A stretch of DNA of 64,000 bases, taken from NCBI RefSeq assembly GCF_003955715.1, contig NZ_CP034463.1, forward strand, positions 9,362,001 to 9,426,000. Reading direction: 5' to 3'. The notes below the pieces were generated by a model. That model saw only the letters and a list, made by a program, of their open reading frames with translations, was not told the DNA's origin and did no database searches. This DNA comes from Streptomyces aquilus (GTDB lineage: Bacteria > Actinomycetota > Actinomycetes > Streptomycetales > Streptomycetaceae). Position 1 is the first letter of the stretch. Every line of letters begins with the position of its first letter. Positions 17,559 through 24,802 of this stretch are shown in pieces. The translations under genes were made by a program, and so were the position numbers.

Positions 17559-18254
17559 ATGACGGTAGTATGTCGGTTTATGGGCGTCAATAGGGGTGTG
17601 GCCGGTGGCGGGCGGCGTCGGTACGACTCGCCGCTGCGCGAGGAGCGCGCCCGGCAGACCCGGCAGGCGATCGTCACGGCGGCGAGTCGGCTCTTCGTCG
17701 CCCGTGGCTACGCGGCCACCTCCTTCGCCGACATCGCCACGGAGGCCACGGTGGCGCGCCCGACCGTCTTCGCCGCCTTCGGCTCCAAGGCCGCGTTGCT
17801 TCGCGAGGTGGTGGACCAGGCGCTGGCGGGCGACGACGAGCCCGTGCCGGTCGCCGAGCGCGCATGGTTCCGGCCGGTGTGGGAGGGGCGGACGCCGCGC
17901 GCGGTGCTCGAGGCCTATGCCGGGGTCTGCCGCGTCATCGGCGGGCGCGCCGCGGAAGTCTTCGAGGTGGTCCGTCGGGCGGCCGACGAAGGTCCCGAGT
18001 TGGCCGACCTGTGGGGGACGATGCAGCGCAACCGGCGCGCCGGAGCCACGATGGTGATCGACCACATCGAGGGGCTCGCACCCGGACCGCCCGGACTCGA
18101 TCACGAGCGCGCCGTGGACGTCGTATGGGTGTTCAACGATCCTTCCCACTACCGGTCCCTGGTGCGAGGGTGCGGCTGGAGCGAGCAGGAGTACACCGCC
18201 TGGATCGCCGACCAGATGCACCACGGCCTCGGCCTGGACGCCGCTTGTGAGTGA
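17559..18254 (+). CDS. TetR-family transcriptional regulator
   Basis: About 231 residues. The N-terminal helix-turn-helix is clear: RQAIVTAASRLFVARGYAATSFADIATEATVARPTVFAAFGSKAALLREVVD. The C-terminal ligand domain is not assignable. Start choice is uncertain between GTG 17553, ATG 17559 and ATG 17580 (MGVNRGVAGG); the last avoids overlap with the operator. Probably autorepresses and represses the divergent cupin gene, released by a small aromatic ligand; this is inference from arrangement. Confidence 0.85.
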   Translation: MTVVCRFMGVNRGVAGGGRRRYDSPLREERARQTRQAIVTAASRLFVARGYAATSFADIATEATVARPTVFAAFGSKAALLREVVDQALAGDDEPVPVAERAWFRPVWEGRTPRAVLEAYAGVCRVIGGRAAEVFEVVRRAADEGPELADLWGTMQRNRRAGATMVIDHIEGLAPGPPGLDHERAVDVVWVFNDPSHYRSLVRGCGWSEQEYTAWIADQMHHGLGLDAACE

Positions 18255-18302
18255 AGCGGTGCGTGGGGGGGCGAGCCGCTGCTCCAGCTTCGCGAGCACC
18301 TG

Positions 18303-18494
18303 CTAGTCGGTCAGCCACCGGATCGCCTCGAACTCGCCTTGGTCGTAGGAGGTGATGGTGTCGGCGGCGGCGCTGAGGACGTACCAGAGCGAGACGTCGT
18401 TGTGGCTCCTCTGCCCCCGGGTTCGCGGTCTTTCAGGGGGGGCGCGTTCCAGGTCGTCCCCGGGGAGGGCACTGACAAGCACGGCCGCGGGCCG
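18303..18494 (-). pseudogene. C-terminal remnant of a NUDIX hydrolase
   Basis: Immediately after the TAG stop of the kinase gene the same reading frame stays open for 63 codons to a TAG at 18303-18305. The last 40 codons read RTRGQRSHNDVSLWYVL and later ITSYDQGEFEAIRWLTD, which is the typical C-terminal end of Streptomyces NUDIX hydrolases; the NUDIX box itself is missing. There is no start codon or ribosome site to make a separate protein. It is most likely a truncated relic left by a deletion that joined it to the kinase. Confidence 0.6.
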
Positions 18495-18983
18495 CTACTT
18501 CGCTCCGGTGGGGGCGTCGAAGAGGCGGAGCTCGTCGGCGTCGGGTGCTTGGAAGACGTTCACGTACTTCTCCAGCAGCTCGTGGCTGATCGGGACGGTC
18601 CCGGGCGCCTCCTTCCGGTTGCGGGCTTCGAGGCGGCGGTGCAGCTCGTCCATCGGTACGGCGAGGTAGTGGAGCTCGACGGGAACGCCGAGTGCGCGCG
18701 CCGCCACACGCTTCTCGTCCCGCTCAGCGCGGCCCCAGAAGCCGAACTCCAGGATCACCGTCTGCCCGAGCCTCAGCAGGTCCTGGGTGTGGTGCCAGAA
18801 GCGCCGCTCAAGGCGGTCGCGTGCGGGTTCGTCGAACAGGTCGACACCGAGGGCGGCCAACCACTCGTCCGGGCACAGACGCACCGCCGGGATCTCTTCG
18901 GCCAGCCTCTTGGCCAGCGTCGTCTTCCCGGAACCGGGGAGTCCGCACAGCAGGATCAGCCGGGGCTCGGGGCTCGTATCCAT
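18495..18983 (-). CDS. P-loop kinase-like ATP-binding protein
   Basis: A 162-residue AAA_33-type kinase. Walker A is GLPGSGKTT at about residues 13-21, followed by LCPDEWLAALGVDLFDE (substrate acid region) and VILEFGFW (Walker B-like). Similar small kinases phosphorylate antibiotics or polynucleotide ends, but the substrate here is unknown. ATG 18983 is placed directly before the P-loop. Its stop codon abuts, in frame, the NUDIX remnant at 18303-18494. Confidence 0.8.
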   Translation of the reverse strand: MDTSPEPRLILLCGLPGSGKTTLAKRLAEEIPAVRLCPDEWLAALGVDLFDEPARDRLERRFWHHTQDLLRLGQTVILEFGFWGRAERDEKRVAARALGVPVELHYLAVPMDELHRRLEARNRKEAPGTVPISHELLEKYVNVFQAPDADELRLFDAPTGAK

Positions 18984-19104
18984 CAGGCCTCTCCGAAGCG
19001 GCGCGCCAAGGTCGTTCCGCATGCTCGCGCAAACGTGCCGTCTGTGGGAAACGGATTCCGTGCGGGCGGGAACCGGGACCTGGTGGGGAGGCGTCCACCC
19101 CGGC

Positions 19105-19728
19105 ATGCAAGATCGATACCTGTATCTCGCTCGCCATGGCGAGGCCACACCCGACGAGAACGAGCTGACCTCGGCCGGCCGACGGCAGGCGGAGCTGCTG
19201 GGCAAGCGCCTGCACGGCGTACCGCTGACCGCCGTACACCATGGCCCGTTGCCCCGTGCGGCGCAGACGGCTCGGCTGGTGGGGGAGCAGTTGGGTGAGA
19301 TGCCGCTGCGGGAGTCCCGGGCGGCCGGCGACTATGTGCCGTACGTCCCCCAGCGCGATGAGCTGCCCTCGGCGTTCGCAGACGCGATGGTGGCGCGCTT
19401 CGCGTGGGTGACGGCCGAGGAGCGTGTGAGTGGCGCGGAGCTGGCCCGCCAGGCGGTGTCGGACTTCACCGGTCCGGTCGCTGAGGGAGACGCGCCACGG
19501 CACGAGCTGGTCGTCACCCACGCGTTTCTGATCGCCTGGCTGGTGCGCGCCGCGATGGACGCCCCGGCCTGGCGTTGGACGGGGATCAACGCCGGCAATG
19601 CCGCGCTCACCGTCATCCGTTATGCCCCGGACCGGCCGGCTGGTGTCCTGGTCCTCAACGACATGAGTCACCTCCCGGAAGACCTGCGCTGGACCGGCTT
19701 CCCGCCCCCGCTCCGGGCGCCTTGCTGA
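19105..19728 (+). CDS. Histidine phosphatase family protein
   Basis: A 207-residue phosphoglycerate-mutase-like phosphatase. The catalytic RHG motif is at LYLARHGEATPDE near the N-terminus, with a partner histidine in LVVTHAFLIAWLVR and arginine in PRAAQTA. It hydrolyses phosphate esters by a phospho-histidine intermediate; the natural substrate is not evident. It is divergent from the P-loop kinase gene by 121 bases. Confidence 0.88.
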   Translation: MQDRYLYLARHGEATPDENELTSAGRRQAELLGKRLHGVPLTAVHHGPLPRAAQTARLVGEQLGEMPLRESRAAGDYVPYVPQRDELPSAFADAMVARFAWVTAEERVSGAELARQAVSDFTGPVAEGDAPRHELVVTHAFLIAWLVRAAMDAPAWRWTGINAGNAALTVIRYAPDRPAGVLVLNDMSHLPEDLRWTGFPPPLRAPC

Positions 19729-19799
19729 GGCCGAAGCGGCAACTGCCGTACGGGCCCGCCGTGATGCCGCCGAAGTTCATTGGCCCGGTTTCATAGTTG

Positions 19800-19970
19800 T
19801 TGCTCTCTGGAGATGATCCGCTTCGCCGTGTAGCGTCAGTCCCGGCTGTCGTGGTTCGCAGTACCTGCCCGCGCTTTGGCGTGGGCGTTTTGCTGTGCAG
19901 TGCTGGACCAGGACGATCACCTCCAGGGCCGCGCGGCGCGGTTCCTGTACGTCTACGGAAAGGCATCAAC
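19800..19970 (+). promoter_or_regulatory. Long 5' leader of the cold-shock gene
   Basis: The about 170 bases before the cold-shock ATG are unlikely to code. The segment near 19905-19970 resembles the untranslated leaders of Streptomyces csp genes, ending in CGGAAAGGCATCAAC before the ATG; an inner CCGCG/CGCGG hairpin is at about 19929-19941. Csp leaders typically control mRNA stability and translation at low temperature. Confidence 0.4.
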
Positions 19971-20174
19971 ATGGCCAGCGGAACCGTGAAGTGGTTCAAC
20001 TCGGAGAAGGGGTTCGGCTTCATCGCCCAGGACGGCGGCGGTCCGGACGTCTTCGCGCACTACTCCAACATCAACGCCTCCGGCTTCCGTGAGCTCCAGG
20101 AGGGCCAGGCGGTGACCTTCGACATCACCCAGGGCCAGAAGGGCCCGCAGGCGGAGAACATCACCCCCGCCTGA
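19971..20174 (+). CDS. cspA: Cold-shock protein
   Basis: A 67-residue single cold-shock domain. [18 protein letters not shown] contains RNP1 (KGFGFI), and DVFAHYSNI is RNP2. It binds single-stranded RNA or DNA and acts as an RNA chaperone and translation aid. The length is standard for Streptomyces. It has its own leader and a strong terminator, so it is monocistronic. Several paralogues are expected elsewhere in the genome, so the symbol denotes family only. Confidence 0.95.
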   Translation: MASGTVKWFNSEKGFGFIAQDGGGPDVFAHYSNINASGFRELQEGQAVTFDITQGQKGPQAENITPA

Positions 20175-20214
20175 CCCTGGCCCGCTCGGGCAACGGGATC
20201 GCGAGAGTGATCGG

Positions 20215-20257
20215 GTGCGCCGCCACGCAGTCCAGTTCGCGTGGCGGCGCACTTTTT
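20215..20257 (+). terminator. Strong intrinsic terminator of csp
   Basis: A perfect 13-bp stem (GTGCGCCGCCACG at 20215-20227 with its complement at 20240-20252), a 12-base loop, and a TTTTT run at 20253-20257. It is the clearest rho-independent terminator in the window and separates the cold-shock gene from the converging SseB-like gene. Confidence 0.9.
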
Positions 20258-20310
20258 CGTTCGTGTCGAACGGGCGCGGGGCAGGAACCGGAAGGGCTCA
20301 GGCGGTTCCG

Positions 20311-21129
20311 TCAGGCGCGGCCGAACCAGCGGCGCCTCGCCCGCGGTTGCTGCGCCGAGTCGCTCGCCGGGAGCGCCGACGGGTCGTCGTACTCGCGGGA
20401 TGTCACCCGGACCTGGCCCGACGCGGCGTCCTGGCGGACCGTGTCCAGGCCCAGGCGGTCCAGGTGGGCGATCGCGTCGGCGTGGGTGGTGGTGTGGAGG
20501 GCGAGCATGCCGACCTTCGGGTGCTCCTGGCCGAGCCGCACCTCTTCGCCCAGCAGCACCTGCATCAGGCGGTCGGCAGCGGCCGAGGGCAGCTCCTCGT
20601 CGACGGCGACGTGCAGCAGCAGGTGTTCCTCGCCGCCGACCCGCCACCGGACGTGCGCCACCCACACCGAGCGGACGGCGGGAAACTCACGGATCCGCCG
20701 GGCCAGTGCGTCCCGCAGGGCGACCGCCACCGGGTCGGTGGACCGGCTGAGCTCCATCTCCGCTCCGGGCCCGTGGGTCGCCCAGTCCCGCAGCGCCTGC
20801 TCGGGAAAGATCGCCTGCCCGTTCCCGGAGCGCACCCCGAGCACCGCGACGCCGGTCTTCTCCAGGATGTCCCTCAGTCGCGTCGCGTCGCAGTGGACCA
20901 TTCCCGCAGCCGTGGGCAGCAGCTGCGCGCCGAGGCCCGCATCGGTGAACCCGAGCAGGGTGGGCGGCTGGTCGTCGTAGGGGAGGAACACCACCGATCC
21001 GGTCTCGGTGACGGGGACGAACACCCCGCCCTCGAACAGCGCGGAGAGCACCGCCTCCGGCGCGGGCTCGTGCCCCTCCGAGCGACGGTCGAGCAGGTCG
21101 GCGAGACGTACGTTCGCATCCTCGATCAC
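20311..21129 (-). CDS. SseB-family protein
   Basis: A 272-residue protein with the SseB N-terminal pattern (VLSALFEGGVFVPV, then FLPYDDQPPTLLGFTD, SAQLLPTAAG-like segment) and an SseB_C-like second half with LLLHVAVDEEL. Actinobacterial SseB-like proteins are soluble and of unknown function; some lie near type VII secretion genes, but not here. GTG 21129 (MIEDANVRLADLL) is the most plausible start. It converges with csp and is followed upstream by the YrdB-like gene on the same strand. Confidence 0.75.
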   Translation of the reverse strand: MIEDANVRLADLLDRRSEGHEPAPEAVLSALFEGGVFVPVTETGSVVFLPYDDQPPTLLGFTDAGLGAQLLPTAAGMVHCDATRLRDILEKTGVAVLGVRSGNGQAIFPEQALRDWATHGPGAEMELSRSTDPVAVALRDALARRIREFPAVRSVWVAHVRWRVGGEEHLLLHVAVDEELPSAAADRLMQVLLGEEVRLGQEHPKVGMLALHTTTHADAIAHLDRLGLDTVRQDAASGQVRVTSREYDDPSALPASDSAQQPRARRRWFGRA

Positions 21130-21203
21130 GTGTCCAGCGTAGTGTCCGACGCTGTCGGCGGACCGGCCCGAAGGGCGCGGACGCCGCGGGCGAGCCGCCC
21201 CTG

Positions 21204-21590
21204 TCACTGCCGCATCAGCCACGCGATCCGGTCGAGGGAGGCGGCGTGGTAGGCCACCAGAACGACCGTGAGCGCCAGGGCGGGGGTGTGGGCCCCCGCC
21301 GCGTAGAGGGCTGCCGCGCCGCCGAAGAAGACGGTGAGTTCGAGGAGCAGCCGCACGGGGCCCGGGGTAGTGACGACGGTGTTTCCGGAGCGGGACTCGT
21401 CGCCAGGGGTCGCGAAGACCCCCCAGGCCGCGGCGACCAGCACCGGTACGGCCACCACCGTGACGTACCGCAGCCCCTGCGGGGAGACGTGCCAGGCCCA
21501 GTATCCGAAGCACACCAACGCGGTGACCTCCAGCAAGAGCCGCAGCGCGAGCACGGCGGGGTGGTAGCCCAGTCCGGGACCGGAGGTCAT
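21204..21590 (-). CDS. YrdB-family (DUF2568) membrane protein
   Basis: A 128-residue integral membrane protein with four hydrophobic helices (about residues 12-32, 41-61, 80-100, 104-120). The helical pattern with ALRLLLEVTALVCFGYWAW and VRLLLELTVFFGGAAALY matches the DUF2568/YrdB family. Function is unknown. It may be cotranscribed with the SseB-like gene 75 bases downstream. Confidence 0.75.
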   Translation of the reverse strand: MTSGPGLGYHPAVLALRLLLEVTALVCFGYWAWHVSPQGLRYVTVVAVPVLVAAAWGVFATPGDESRSGNTVVTTPGPVRLLLELTVFFGGAAALYAAGAHTPALALTVVLVAYHAASLDRIAWLMRQ

Positions 21591-21986
21591 CAGCGTCCTG
21601 CCTTTCGCCTTGTCCTACCGGACCGAGCCTTGTTGTCTCAGGCGCGGCCGTCAGCCTAGCCGGGGGTACGGGTACCGCTGAACGGTGTCATCGGGTCGGG
21701 ATCGTCATCGACGGGGTTGGCAGGCGGTGGCCGGCACCGAGACGGTGAGCCGGTCGACCGCGACCATCCCCGGCAACCGGCGGTGCAGTTCGGCCGGATG
21801 TCGATCGGGAGGCGTTGCCTGTGTGCGCTCAGAGCGTCGGCGTCACTGTTCTCCGGGAGCAACGGGCAGCTTGGGAAGCGGAGTTCACGCGGCAGGCATA
21901 CGGGGGAGAGAGACGCCGTCTGGGCTCACCCCTCGGTGATCCTTTGGCCATACCCTGAGTCTCCGTCCGTACTACCGGGGAGCGTC
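21591..21986. other. Non-coding gap of 396 bases
   Basis: No intact gene is supported. On the minus strand, an open stretch ending at a TGA at 21705-21707 includes LPGMVAVDRLTVSV, loosely like the end of a BON-type domain; it may be a decayed remnant, but I would not assign it. The promoter of the VOC gene must lie at the right end. Confidence 0.4.
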
Positions 21987-22376
21987 ATGACAAGTAGGTT
22001 CACCGAACTGGCCGTTGACTGCCACGACCCGGAGCGGCAGGCGGCCTTCTGGTGCGAGGTCCTGGACTTCAAGGTGATCGAGCGGGGCGAGGGCAAGGTC
22101 GAGATCGGATCCTGGGTGCCGACCGTCGAGGAGGTCCGGGCGCGCCAGATGCCGCCCACCGTCCTGTTCGTCCAGGTGCCGGAAGGCAAGTCCGTGAAGA
22201 ACCGGCTGCATCTCGACGTCAGTCCGATCGACCGCGGTACCGAGGACGAGGTGGCCCGACTGCTGGCCCTCGGCGCGACCCGGACGGACGTGGGTCAGGG
22301 TGCGGGCCGGAGCTGGGTGGTCATGGCGGACCCGGAGGGCAACGAGTTCTGCGTCCTTCGTACCCTGGCGCCGTAA
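21987..22376 (+). CDS. VOC-family protein (glyoxalase/bleomycin-resistance fold)
   Basis: A 129-residue protein with two beta-alpha-beta-beta-beta modules: FTELAVDCHDPERQAAFWCEVLDFKV and later RLHLDVSPIDR, ending with VVMADPEGNEFCVLR, the family's closing motif. Possible metal ligands are His18-like, His73-like and the closing Glu. ATG 21987 follows GGGGAG. Substrate unknown: dioxygenase, isomerase or drug-binding roles are all possible. Confidence 0.85.
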   Translation: MTSRFTELAVDCHDPERQAAFWCEVLDFKVIERGEGKVEIGSWVPTVEEVRARQMPPTVLFVQVPEGKSVKNRLHLDVSPIDRGTEDEVARLLALGATRTDVGQGAGRSWVVMADPEGNEFCVLRTLAP

Positions 22377-22520
22377 CGCCGGGTCGCAAGCACCCCCCGT
22401 CAACGGGCGCCCGGGAGGCCGTTGTCGTCGCGCGCGGACCCCGGCATGATGGGTGCCGTATGCCGTGCATCGTCGCTGCCCGCGCCGCGCGGAGACGTCG
22501 GACAGGAGCAGGACGGAAGC

Positions 22521-23192
22521 ATGTCGGGAGAGATGTCGCCCAACGGAAAGCGCTCCGGCCCCGGTTCGTCACCCGAACTGCGTGCCTCTCATGCCGACCG
22601 GGACAGGGTGGTGGACGTACTGCGGATCGCCGCGGGGGACGGCCTGCTGACGGCGGACGAGTTGGACGAGCGGCTGGAAGCCGCCCTGTCGGCGCGGACG
22701 CTGAGCGAACTGGCCGGGCTCACCGCGGATCTGCCCGTGGCGGCGACCCCGGCGGGCGGTGCCGTGGCCGGGGGCGTGGTGCCCAAGGACGTCGTCCGGA
22801 TCGATCACGTGTTCAGCGGGGCGGTCAAGCGGACCGGGCGTTGGGTGCTGCCGCGGCGGCTGGAGCTCGCGGTGAGCTGGTGTGACGTCACCCTCGACTT
22901 CACCGAGGCCGTGATCACTCAGGACACCCTGCAGATCGACGTCGCCATGACGGGGAAGACCCTGACGCTCGTCACGGGGCCCGGCGTCGAGATCGACGCC
23001 GACGAACTGACCCGGATCCACTGCCCGCTCAAACACCGCCCCACGCGGACGGCGCCGGACGGCACACCGGTCAGGCTGCGCGTGGAACTGGTCGGCCAGA
23101 AGGCCCACGGCAGCGTGGTGGTGCGGCCTCCGCGCCGAGGGTTCCGGCAGTGGCTGCTGCGCAGGTCGTCTTCCCGGCCGGCGGGGGACTGA
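22521..23192 (+). CDS. DUF1707 SHOCT-like domain protein
   Basis: A 223-residue protein. The N-terminal 60 residues have the DUF1707 pattern: LRASHADRDRVVDVLRIAAGDGLLTADELDERLEAALSARTLSELAGLTADLP. This SHOCT-related helical domain is often found at the N-terminus of actinobacterial membrane or cell-wall-active proteins. The rest is a beta-rich domain (DVVRIDHVFSGAVKRTGRWVLP) similar to the toast-rack DUF2154-like fold, with no membrane helix. ATG 22521 follows AGGAGCAGGACGGAAGC. Confidence 0.75.
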   Translation: MSGEMSPNGKRSGPGSSPELRASHADRDRVVDVLRIAAGDGLLTADELDERLEAALSARTLSELAGLTADLPVAATPAGGAVAGGVVPKDVVRIDHVFSGAVKRTGRWVLPRRLELAVSWCDVTLDFTEAVITQDTLQIDVAMTGKTLTLVTGPGVEIDADELTRIHCPLKHRPTRTAPDGTPVRLRVELVGQKAHGSVVVRPPRRGFRQWLLRRSSSRPAGD

Positions 23193-23230
23193 CTCCGCCG
23201 GCGCCGCCACCTCAACCACACGTGACACGA

Positions 23231-23264
23231 GGGCCGCCGTCCCCTTCCACAGGGGGCGGCGGCC
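23231..23264. terminator. Large hairpin after DUF1707 gene
   Basis: GGGCCGCCG and CGGCGGCCC arms with an inner CCCC/GGGG pair form a 13-bp stem interrupted by one mismatch, starting 38 bases after the stop. No T-run. It likely isolates the DUF1707 gene from the sugar locus. Confidence 0.6.
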
Positions 23265-23298
23265 CTGCGCGTCCCTCGGCATCCCAGACTTTGTCCTG

Positions 23299-23358
23299 AG
23301 TGTGGAAAAAGATTGCCTCTACTCCTGCGCAAGTACTTCCCAGTCTGGAAAATGGTTG
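23299..23358. promoter_or_regulatory. Direct-repeat operator upstream of ROK gene
   Basis: Two near-identical 17-mers, AGTGTGGAAAAAGATTG (23299-23315) and AGTCTGGAAAATGGTTG (23342-23358), 43 bases apart, about four helical turns. They are strikingly AT-rich for this genome and lie 85-145 bases before the regulator start, so they are good candidates for autoregulation. Confidence 0.5.
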
Positions 23359-23442
23359 TTACGTTCCTCTCCGACAGCCCGGTGGCGCGGTCGGTGGAGA
23401 CGGCGCCGGGTTCCCGGCCGTGGGTTGAGGGGAGGAGGGACC

Positions 23443-24633
23443 GTGCGACGGATGACTGCTCGGCCTGAGAACGCCCATCAGGCGCGGCTGCTGCGTCTGC
23501 TGCGTGACAACGGGGCCAACTCCCGCGCCCAGCTGGGCGACCTGGTGGACCTGTCCCGTTCGAAGCTGGCCGTCGAGGTGGACCGGCTGCTGGAGACCGG
23601 ACTGGTGGTCGCGGACGGGCTGGCCCCGTCCCGCGGTGGCCGCCGGTCGCACAACATCCGGCTCAACCCGGGGCTGCGGTTCCTCGGTGTCGACATCGGT
23701 GCGACCTCGGTCGATGTCGCCGTCACCAACGCGGAGCTGGAGATCCTCGGCCATCTCAACCAGCCCATGGACGTCCGTGAGGGCCCGGTCGCGGTCTTCG
23801 AGCAAGTCCTGTCCATGGCGGCGAAGTTGAAGGCGACCGGGCTGGCGGAGGGTTTCGACGGTGCCGGTATCGGTGTGCCGGGGCCGGTCCGCTTCCCGGA
23901 GGGTGTGCCGGTCGCGCCGCCGATCATGCCGGGCTGGGACGGTTTCCCGGTGCGGGAGGCGCTCAGTCAGGAGCTGGGCTGTCCGGTGATGGTCGACAAC
24001 GACGTGAACCTGATGGCGATGGGGGAGCAGCACGCGGGTGTCGCCCGTTCCGTGGGTGATTTCCTGTGCGTGAAGATCGGTACCGGTATCGGCTGCGGCA
24101 TCGTGGTCGGCGGGGGTGTCCATCGGGGTGTCACCGGCAGCGCCGGGGACATCGGGCACATCCAGGCCGTCCCGGACGGACGGCCCTGCGCCTGCGGCAA
24201 CCGGGGCTGCCTGGAAGCCCACTTCAGCGGGGCCGCGCTGGCCGAGGACGCGGAACAGGCCGCCCGCGAGGGCCGGTCGGCGTATCTCGCCACCCGGCTG
24301 GAGACCGCGGGAAGCCTGACCGCCGCGGATGTGTCGGCCGCCGCCGCGGCGGGAGACACCGTGGCGCTGGAACTCATCCGGGAAGGCGGCAAACGTCTGG
24401 GACAGGTCGTCGCCGGACTCGTCAGTTTCTTCAACCCCGGTCTGGTGGTCATCGGCGGAGGTGTGACCGGACTGGGTCACACGTTGCTGGCCAGTGTCCG
24501 GACCCAGGTGTACCGGCAGTCCCTGCCGCTGGCCACGGGCAACCTGCCGATCGTACTGGGTGAGTTGGGGCCGGTGGCCGGAGCCATCGGCGCGGCCCGG
24601 CTCATCAGCGACCACGTCTTCTCGCCGGCCTGA
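23443..24633 (+). CDS. ROK-family transcriptional repressor
   Basis: A 396-residue protein with an N-terminal winged helix (LLRLLRDNGANSRAQLGDLVDLSRSKLAVEVDRLLETGLV) and a sugar-kinase-like ROK domain: LGVDIGATSVDVAVT phosphate loop, GIGVPGPVRFPEG, and the zinc-binding CACGNRGCLEAHFSG. It is the NagC/XylR type and likely binds a sugar or sugar phosphate. GTG 23443 is favoured by GGAGGAGGG just upstream; ATG 23452 is in frame. It heads the carbohydrate locus and probably represses it. Confidence 0.9.
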   Translation: MRRMTARPENAHQARLLRLLRDNGANSRAQLGDLVDLSRSKLAVEVDRLLETGLVVADGLAPSRGGRRSHNIRLNPGLRFLGVDIGATSVDVAVTNAELEILGHLNQPMDVREGPVAVFEQVLSMAAKLKATGLAEGFDGAGIGVPGPVRFPEGVPVAPPIMPGWDGFPVREALSQELGCPVMVDNDVNLMAMGEQHAGVARSVGDFLCVKIGTGIGCGIVVGGGVHRGVTGSAGDIGHIQAVPDGRPCACGNRGCLEAHFSGAALAEDAEQAAREGRSAYLATRLETAGSLTAADVSAAAAAGDTVALELIREGGKRLGQVVAGLVSFFNPGLVVIGGGVTGLGHTLLASVRTQVYRQSLPLATGNLPIVLGELGPVAGAIGAARLISDHVFSPA

Positions 24634-24661
24634 CCGGCTCCCGAGGGCGCAGCACCACACA

Positions 24662-24692
24662 TGTGACAGCACGTCGATCACGTGCCGTCACA
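24662..24692. promoter_or_regulatory. Inverted repeat between ROK and ABC genes
   Basis: A 13-base arm beginning TGTGAC pairs with ACGTGCCGTCACA across a five-base loop with one mismatch. It lies 29 bases after the ROK stop and 110 before the ATPase start. It could be a terminator or an operator for an internal promoter. Three tandem CCTGC words follow at about 24756. Confidence 0.45.
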
Positions 24693-24802
24693 AACCTGCC
24701 GATGGCACCACACGGCCATCAAGCCTGCCCGCCCTGCACTGCTCCTCCACGCCCTGCCCTGCCCTGCCCACTCACGGCCCGCATCCGCCGAGGGGATTCC
24801 TC

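Noticed and set aside
21685-21939. Short plus-strand coding frame in the gap before the VOC gene
   Set aside because: Low-complexity Arg/Ser-rich peptide, no ribosome site, no recognisable fold.
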